Part shown: positions 59,157-64,000 of the stretch, in pieces
How the letters are laid out: each line of letters starts with the position of its first letter
How positions within the stretch are numbered: the first letter of the stretch is position 1
Assembly (NCBI GenBank): GCA_050303815.1
Contig: JBNLCM010000115.1
Coordinates: 1-64,000, forward strand
DNA from: Cognatazoarcus sp050303815
GTDB lineage: Bacteria > Pseudomonadota > Gammaproteobacteria > Burkholderiales > Rhodocyclaceae
Reading direction: 5' to 3'
Length of the DNA: 64,000 nt
Notes under the pieces: model-generated
What the model saw: only the letters and a program-made list of their open reading frames with translations
Database searches by the model: none
Told to the model about the DNA's origin: nothing
Position numbers and translations under genes: made by a program

Positions 59157-60641
59157 ATGTTCGAGTCCGCGGAGCTGAATCATTCGGTGGCGAAGGCCCG
59201 CTACGAGGAGGAGGCGGCGCAGCTGCGCACCGACCTGCTCAACGTCCAGTACGAGCTGAAGGAGGCCGGCCGCTTTCCCGTTGTCGTGCTGATCAACGGC
59301 GTCGATGGTGCCGGCCGTGGCGAGACGCTGCACCTGCTCAATGAATGGCTCGACCCGCGCTTCGTCGAGACGCGGGCCTACGGCGTTCCGACCGAAGAGG
59401 AGCGCGAGCGGCCGCCCATGTGGCGCTTCTGGCGGGACCTGCCGCCGCGCGGCAAGGTCGGGCTGCTGTTCGGGTCGTGGTATTCGCTGGCGCTGCAGGG
59501 CGATGACGGGCAGGGCCGCATCGTGGAAGAGATCTCCGAGCACCGTGCAGCGTCCATCGTGCGCTTCGAGCGCATGCTCGCGGACGAGGGCGCGCTGCTG
59601 GTGAAGTTCTGGCTCCACCTGTCGAAGAAGGCGCAGAAGAGCCGGCTCGAGACGCTCGAGGCCGACAGGAAGACGCGCTGGCGGGTGACCAAGGAAGACT
59701 GGCGCCGTTTCGAGGAGTACGACCGGTTTCGCCGCGTCTCGGAGCACCTCGTGCGCCGCACCAGCACCGGTGACGCGCCCTGGCACATCGTATCGGGCGC
59801 GGACGACCGCTACCGCTCGCTGACGATCGGGCGCATCCTGCTCGAATCCATCCGCCGCCGCCTCTCCCTGCCCGACCACACCCGGCGCAGCGCGGAGCCG
59901 CCCCTGTTCCACGGCCGCCTCGACGAGCGCAACGTGCTGTCGGCGCTTGATCTGACGCTGGCGTTGCCGAAGAAGACCTACAACGAGGAGCTGAAGCAGT
60001 TGCAGGAGCGCCTGGGGCGCCTGTCGCGCCACAAGCGGCTTCGGGATCGCTCGGTGATCTGTGTCTTCGAGGGGAACGATGCCGCCGGCAAGGGCGGCAG
60101 CATCCGGCGCATGATCCAGGCCATCGATCCGCGCCAGTGCTCGGTCGTGCCGATCGCCGCACCGAGCGAGGAGGAGCGCGCCCAGCCCTATCTGTGGCGA
60201 TTCTGGCGGCAGCTGCCACGCCAGGGGCGCTTCACGATCTTCGACCGGTCTTGGTATGGGCGCGTGCTCGTCGAGCGCATCGAAGGCTTCTGTACCACGG
60301 CGGACTGGATGCGCGCCTATTCCGAGATCAACGACTTCGAGGCCCAGCTGGTCTCGCACGGCGCGGTGGTGGTCAAGTTCTGGCTCGCGATCTCGTCGGA
60401 CGAACAGCTGAGACGCTTCCAGGAGCGCGAGAAGGTGGAGTTCAAGCGCTTCAAGATCACCGAAGAGGACTGGCGCAACCGCGACAAGTGGGACGACTAC
60501 AGTGAAGCGGTCTGCGACATGGTGGACCGGACCTCGACCGACATCGCGCCCTGGACGCTGGTGGAGGCCAACGACAAGCGCTATGCCCGCATCAAGGTGC
60601 TGCGCACGGTCTGCGAACGACTGGAGGCGGCACTTGCCTGA
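59157..60641 (+). CDS. Polyphosphate:AMP phosphotransferase, two-domain PPK2
   Basis: PPK2 family kinase of 494 aa with two tandem P-loop domains. Class II enzymes make ADP from AMP and polyphosphate. The C-terminal domain (about 270-490) has a full Walker A, EGNDAAGKGG, and lid motif RSWYGRVLVERIEG. The N-terminal domain (about 20-245) reads NGVDGAGRGE, with Arg in place of the Walker Lys, so it is probably structural or regulatory. GGGGAGG precedes the ATG. Confidence 0.92.
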   Translation: MFESAELNHSVAKARYEEEAAQLRTDLLNVQYELKEAGRFPVVVLINGVDGAGRGETLHLLNEWLDPRFVETRAYGVPTEEERERPPMWRFWRDLPPRGKVGLLFGSWYSLALQGDDGQGRIVEEISEHRAASIVRFERMLADEGALLVKFWLHLSKKAQKSRLETLEADRKTRWRVTKEDWRRFEEYDRFRRVSEHLVRRTSTGDAPWHIVSGADDRYRSLTIGRILLESIRRRLSLPDHTRRSAEPPLFHGRLDERNVLSALDLTLALPKKTYNEELKQLQERLGRLSRHKRLRDRSVICVFEGNDAAGKGGSIRRMIQAIDPRQCSVVPIAAPSEEERAQPYLWRFWRQLPRQGRFTIFDRSWYGRVLVERIEGFCTTADWMRAYSEINDFEAQLVSHGAVVVKFWLAISSDEQLRRFQEREKVEFKRFKITEEDWRNRDKWDDYSEAVCDMVDRTSTDIAPWTLVEANDKRYARIKVLRTVCERLEAALA

Positions 60642-60722
60642 TGGTTGGTGCCTGACATGGGCGCCCAGCGGATAGAATGGAAATGACGGGCGACTCGCCC
60701 GTTAACTGCGGCGACCTGATCG

Positions 60723-62075
60723 ATGCCTGACGCGTTTCAGTACACCTCCGAGCTCGCCTCGACAGCCGACACCCAGCCCTTCGTGAGCTGGGTGCGGGCG
60801 GCCGCACCCTACATCCACGCCTTCCGCGGCAAGACCTTCGTCATTGCCTTCGGTGGCGAGGTGGCCGGGGGTGACTCCGCACAGAAGCTTGCCTACGATT
60901 GCAACCTGCTGGCCGCGCTGGGTATCCGGCTGGTCCTGGTGCACGGCGCGCGTCCGCAGATCGAAGCGGCGCTGCTGTCGCGGGGGCTCGAGCCGCGGAT
61001 TCACAACGGCCTGCGCGTGACCGACGCGGACGCCCTCGAATGCGTCAAGGCGGCGATGGCGGTGACCCGGATCGAGATTGAGGCGCTGCTCTCCCAGGGA
61101 TTGCCCAACACGCCAATGGCGGGCAGCTACATGCGGGTGACCGGCGGCAACTTCATCACCGCGCGCCCCGTCGGCGTCGTCGACGGGGTCGATTTCCAGT
61201 ACACGGGCGCCGTCCGGAAGATCGTCGCGGACGAAATTTCGGCCGATCTCGACCAGAACAACGTCGTGCTCATCTCGCCGCTCGGGGTCTCGCCGGCGGG
61301 GGAGATCTTCAACCTCCCGATGGAGGAGGTCGCCGAGGCCGTCGCCATCGCCCTCAAGGCCGACAAGCTCATCTATTTGTGCGACGCGCCGGGCCTGCTC
61401 GACGACAGCGGACGCCTGATCGAGTCGGTGACCGCCGACGAGGCGGAACAGATGTTCGACGAGGGGCGCGGCCTGACCGAAGACCTCGACTACTACCTGC
61501 CCTGTGCCATTCGCGCGGTGCGCCGCGGTGTCGGTCGCGCCCACCTGATCGACCGCGACAAGGACGGCGGACTGCTGCTGGAGTTCTTCACCCATCAGGG
61601 TGTTGGCACCCTGGTGAGCCGGGATCCCCTGTTCCGGCTGCGCGACGCCTCGCCGGATGACGTGGGGGCGCTCGTGGCGCTGATCGCGCCCCTTGAGGCG
61701 GAAGGCGCGCTGGTAAGGCGCTCCCGCGAACTGCTCGAGCAGGAGATCAACCGCTTTACGCTGGTCGAGCATGACGGCGTGCTGGTCGGCTGCGCGGCGC
61801 TCTATCCGTTCAGCGAAGAGCGGGCTGCCGAGCTGGCCTGTCTGGCAGTCCAGCACGACTATCGCCGGGCTGGACTGGGCGATATGCTGATGAAGCGCAT
61901 CGAGCAGCGCGCCCGGGCGATGGGGCTCGAGCGCCTGTTTGTCCTGACGACGCGGACGGCCCACTGGTTCCGCGAGCGGGGTTTCGCGGAGACGGGCCCG
62001 GATCAGTTACCCCAGCAGAAGCGGGAACTCTACAACTATCAGCGCCGCTCCAAGGTGCTGGTCAAAGCGGTGTGA
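60723..62075 (+). CDS. argA: Amino-acid N-acetyltransferase (N-acetylglutamate synthase)
   Basis: First enzyme of arginine synthesis, 450 aa. N-terminal amino-acid-kinase-like domain (FVIAFGGEVAGGD, LVHGARPQIEAAL, GGNFITARPVGVVDGVD) and C-terminal GNAT domain (AALYPFSEERAAELACLAVQHDYRRAGLGDMLM, TTRTAHWFRERGF). Bacterial ArgA is inhibited by arginine through the kinase-like domain. The next gene begins within its stop codon (GTGA). Confidence 0.95.
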   Translation: MPDAFQYTSELASTADTQPFVSWVRAAAPYIHAFRGKTFVIAFGGEVAGGDSAQKLAYDCNLLAALGIRLVLVHGARPQIEAALLSRGLEPRIHNGLRVTDADALECVKAAMAVTRIEIEALLSQGLPNTPMAGSYMRVTGGNFITARPVGVVDGVDFQYTGAVRKIVADEISADLDQNNVVLISPLGVSPAGEIFNLPMEEVAEAVAIALKADKLIYLCDAPGLLDDSGRLIESVTADEAEQMFDEGRGLTEDLDYYLPCAIRAVRRGVGRAHLIDRDKDGGLLLEFFTHQGVGTLVSRDPLFRLRDASPDDVGALVALIAPLEAEGALVRRSRELLEQEINRFTLVEHDGVLVGCAALYPFSEERAAELACLAVQHDYRRAGLGDMLMKRIEQRARAMGLERLFVLTTRTAHWFRERGFAETGPDQLPQQKRELYNYQRRSKVLVKAV

Positions 62076-63730
62076 GCCCGTCGATGTCAGGCCCGACCCA
62101 GTCCCCCGGCCTTGCCGAACCCTTGCTGGTGGTCGGCGTTGCCCTGTTCGTTGGCCTGCTGGCGGATCTGGCGTTTGGTCAGCGTGTCTCGTGGGCGGTG
62201 GGCGAGGTGGCCGGTGCCCTGGGCGGGGGGCTGGCGGCGCTGGGCCTCGCGCGCCGGCGCCAGGTGGCGTCGGAGCGGCTCGAGGCGCTGCTGGCCAGCC
62301 TGCCGGCGGTGCCGCTGACCACCATCGACAGCGGTCTCGACACCCGAACGGCCGACCTGTCGGCCCGCCTTGAGGCGGTGCTGCGCTCCGAACGCGAGAT
62401 GCGGCTGGTCGCCAACACCGTGCATGGGCTCGAGGTGCTGTTTTCTCCGGAGCGCCGTCTGACCTGGGCGAGCCCGTCGGTGGCGGAGATTGCCGGCTAC
62501 TCGACGGACGAGTGCCTGGCAGCCGAGGACCCGATCGCCCTGCTCGTGCACCAGACTGACCGGGCCTATTGCCACCAGCAGGCCGGGCACGCCTTCGAGG
62601 ACCACGAGTCCACCAGTTTCGAGGTGCGCCTGGAGCACCGCAGCGGGGGCGTCATCTGGATCGCATGCCACTGGACGCCCGTGATGGACGAGCGGGGTCG
62701 GCTCAGCGCCGTGCGGATGTCCGGCGAGCCGATCCAGTCGCGCAAGGAGGCGGAACTTCGCCTGCTCGAGAGCGTCGCCGAGATGCGCCGGGCCCGCTCC
62801 CTGTCCGAGCACTACCTGTTACGGACCAAGGACGAGCGGCAGCGCCTCTCGGCTGTGCTCGATGCCATCCGGCCGGGTATCGTGCTGATGGATACCGAGC
62901 AACGGGTGCTCTACCTGAATCACGCGTTCCTTCAGATGTGGGGCTTCGGGCCGGACGAAAACCTGTTCGGGATGCGCGATGTCGTGCTCTTCGGCCGTTG
63001 CGAGACCCAGATGGAAGGCGCGGATGGATATCGGCGGCATGTCGGCGAGGTGCTCGATGCCGGCCATGGCAGCGACGAGTTCGAGTTCCGCCTCAAGGAC
63101 GGGCGCGTCATCACCGATTCGTCGGTGGTCGTCACGCGCGAGGGCTCCGACATCACGATCGGGCGGGTCTGGATCTTCGAGGACGTTACGGCGATCCGTC
63201 GCTCGGCCGAGATCCTTCAGCATCAGGCCGAGCGCGACGCGCTCACCGGCCTGTACAACCGTCGCCGCTTCGACGAGGAGATGGAGCGGGCGATTGCCGA
63301 GAGCCAGCGCCGCGCACGCCAGACCGGCCTGCTGGTGTTCGACCTGGACGGCTTCAAGCCTGTCAATGACACCTTCGGTCACCAGGCCGGCGACCGTGTC
63401 CTGGTGACGCTGGCCGAAGCGATCGGCCGGGTCGTCAGGCGCCACGAGATGCTCTTCCGCTTCGGCGGCGACGAGTTCGCGATCCTCGTGCCGGACAGCG
63501 AGGACAGCCACCTGCAGGAGCTCGCCCGGCGGGTGGTGGACAGCGTGGCCAGCACCGTCTTCGAGTTCGACGGGCGAGAGGTTTCGCTGACCACGAGCGT
63601 CGGGCTGGCCTGCTACCCTCTCGACGCGAACGACGCTCGGGGGCTGGTGGCCGCGGCCGACGCAGCCATGTATCGCGCCAAGAGTGGCGGCAAGAACCGC
63701 TGGGCGATGAGCGAGCAGCACGGCGGCTGA
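62072..63730 (+). CDS. PAS-containing diguanylate cyclase
   Basis: Protein of 552 aa (or 548 from ATG 62084). Two hydrophobic N-terminal segments (LLVVGVALFVGLLADLAF and VAGALGGGLAALGLA), two PAS domains (about 100-225 and 250-370) and a GGDEF domain with FRFGGDEFAILVPD (motif 465-469) and DGFKPVNDTFGHQAGD. The I-site position reads R-x-x-E rather than R-x-x-D, so feedback inhibition may be weak. GTG at 62072 overlaps the argA stop. Confidence 0.9.
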   Translation: MSPSMSGPTQSPGLAEPLLVVGVALFVGLLADLAFGQRVSWAVGEVAGALGGGLAALGLARRRQVASERLEALLASLPAVPLTTIDSGLDTRTADLSARLEAVLRSEREMRLVANTVHGLEVLFSPERRLTWASPSVAEIAGYSTDECLAAEDPIALLVHQTDRAYCHQQAGHAFEDHESTSFEVRLEHRSGGVIWIACHWTPVMDERGRLSAVRMSGEPIQSRKEAELRLLESVAEMRRARSLSEHYLLRTKDERQRLSAVLDAIRPGIVLMDTEQRVLYLNHAFLQMWGFGPDENLFGMRDVVLFGRCETQMEGADGYRRHVGEVLDAGHGSDEFEFRLKDGRVITDSSVVVTREGSDITIGRVWIFEDVTAIRRSAEILQHQAERDALTGLYNRRRFDEEMERAIAESQRRARQTGLLVFDLDGFKPVNDTFGHQAGDRVLVTLAEAIGRVVRRHEMLFRFGGDEFAILVPDSEDSHLQELARRVVDSVASTVFEFDGREVSLTTSVGLACYPLDANDARGLVAAADAAMYRAKSGGKNRWAMSEQHGG

Positions 63731-63790
63731 GCCCGGGTCTTGGTAGAATCGGGCCATCTGCGCGCAACAATCGATCGACAAGGAGTGGCA

Positions 63791-64000
63791 ATGACCCGCA
63801 TGGTCAACTGCATCAAGCTCGGGCGCGAGGCCGAGGGCCTCGATTTTCCGCCGGTACCCGGCGAGCTGGGCAAGAAGATTTTCGAGAACGTCTCCAAGGA
63901 GGCGTGGCAACAGTGGGTCCGGTACCAGACCATGCTGATCAACGAGAACCGGCTCAACCTGATGGACACCCGCGCCCGGAAATACCTGGCCGAGCAGATG
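63791..64000 (+). CDS. yggX: YggX family Fe(2+)-trafficking protein, partial
   Basis: First 70 codons of a protein normally about 90 aa; cut by the window end. The start TRMVNCIKLGREAEGLDFPP and the block WVRYQTMLINENRLNL are diagnostic. It protects Fe-S clusters from oxidation. AGGAG precedes the ATG. TAGAAT at about 63743-63748 is a plausible -10. Confidence 0.93.
   Translation, partial: MTRMVNCIKLGREAEGLDFPPVPGELGKKIFENVSKEAWQQWVRYQTMLINENRLNLMDTRARKYLAEQM

Overview
The window is GC-rich and gene-dense, with short intergenic gaps and many ATGA/GTGA overlaps. It looks like chromosome from a betaproteobacterial denitrifier, most likely of the Rhodocyclales type. That is inferred from a nirS-type nitrite reductase locus with its heme d1 genes, a Dnr/Crp-type regulator, phosphoribulokinase beside a tkt-gap-pgk-pyk-fba set, a single-cysteine DksA-like protein and abundant c-di-GMP signalling. 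No tRNA, rRNA, CRISPR array, transposase or prophage gene was seen.

Region by region: (1) 174-5112, an overlapping HD-GYP response regulator and a large hybrid sensor kinase. (2) 5123-14269, the main nir locus: dnr and nirE leftward; nirS, nirT, an ethylbenzene-dehydrogenase-type cytochrome and a small cupredoxin rightward; then a second transcription unit nirC-nirF-nirDL-nirG-nirH. (3) 14415-21271, an accessory block that splits nirH from nirJ. It holds a 190-aa unknown, a SIR2-like protein, a DEDDh exonuclease, a histidine kinase with a decayed paralogue beside it, a TSUP permease, two small dimeric alpha/beta-barrel proteins and an ArsR-type regulator. (4) 21309-24079, nirJ and nirN. (5) 24311-29852, a chemoreceptor with a c-type heme motif, a DUF2238 protein, a LysE exporter, purT, a DUF1028 protein and a small membrane protein. 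(6) 30023-36124, cytochrome b561 with two YceI proteins, a cupredoxin, a BT1-like transporter, LrgAB and a nucleoside-recognition (gate) membrane protein. (7) 36185-38908, a NYN-domain protein, IF-1 with a TTG start, and the DksA-like protein. (8) 38956-43828, a leftward three-gene signalling operon of c-di-GMP response regulator, shortened LivK-like lipoprotein and sensor kinase. (9) 44119-56829, the Calvin/glycolysis genes fba, pyk, pgk, gap, tkt and prk, interrupted by a GGDEF-EAL protein, an ABM-domain protein and a lone Fe-S oxidase half. (10) 56980-64000, an inositol-phosphatase family protein, thioredoxin-like protein, rsmE, a two-domain PPK2, argA, a PAS-GGDEF protein and the start of yggX.

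The clearest regulatory signal is three Dnr/FNR-like boxes, upstream of nirS/nirE (6876-6889), nirC (10654-10667) and nirJ (21237-21250). In each case a plausible -10 hexamer lies exactly where an activator site centred at -41.5 would place it. The nirJ box matches TTGAT-N4-ATCAA perfectly and sits inside the 3' end of the arsR-like coding sequence. This suggests the separated parts of the nir pathway remain one regulon: Dnr senses NO and drives NirS, its electron donors and all the heme d1 enzymes (NirE, NirDL/G/H, NirJ, NirF, NirN, NirC).
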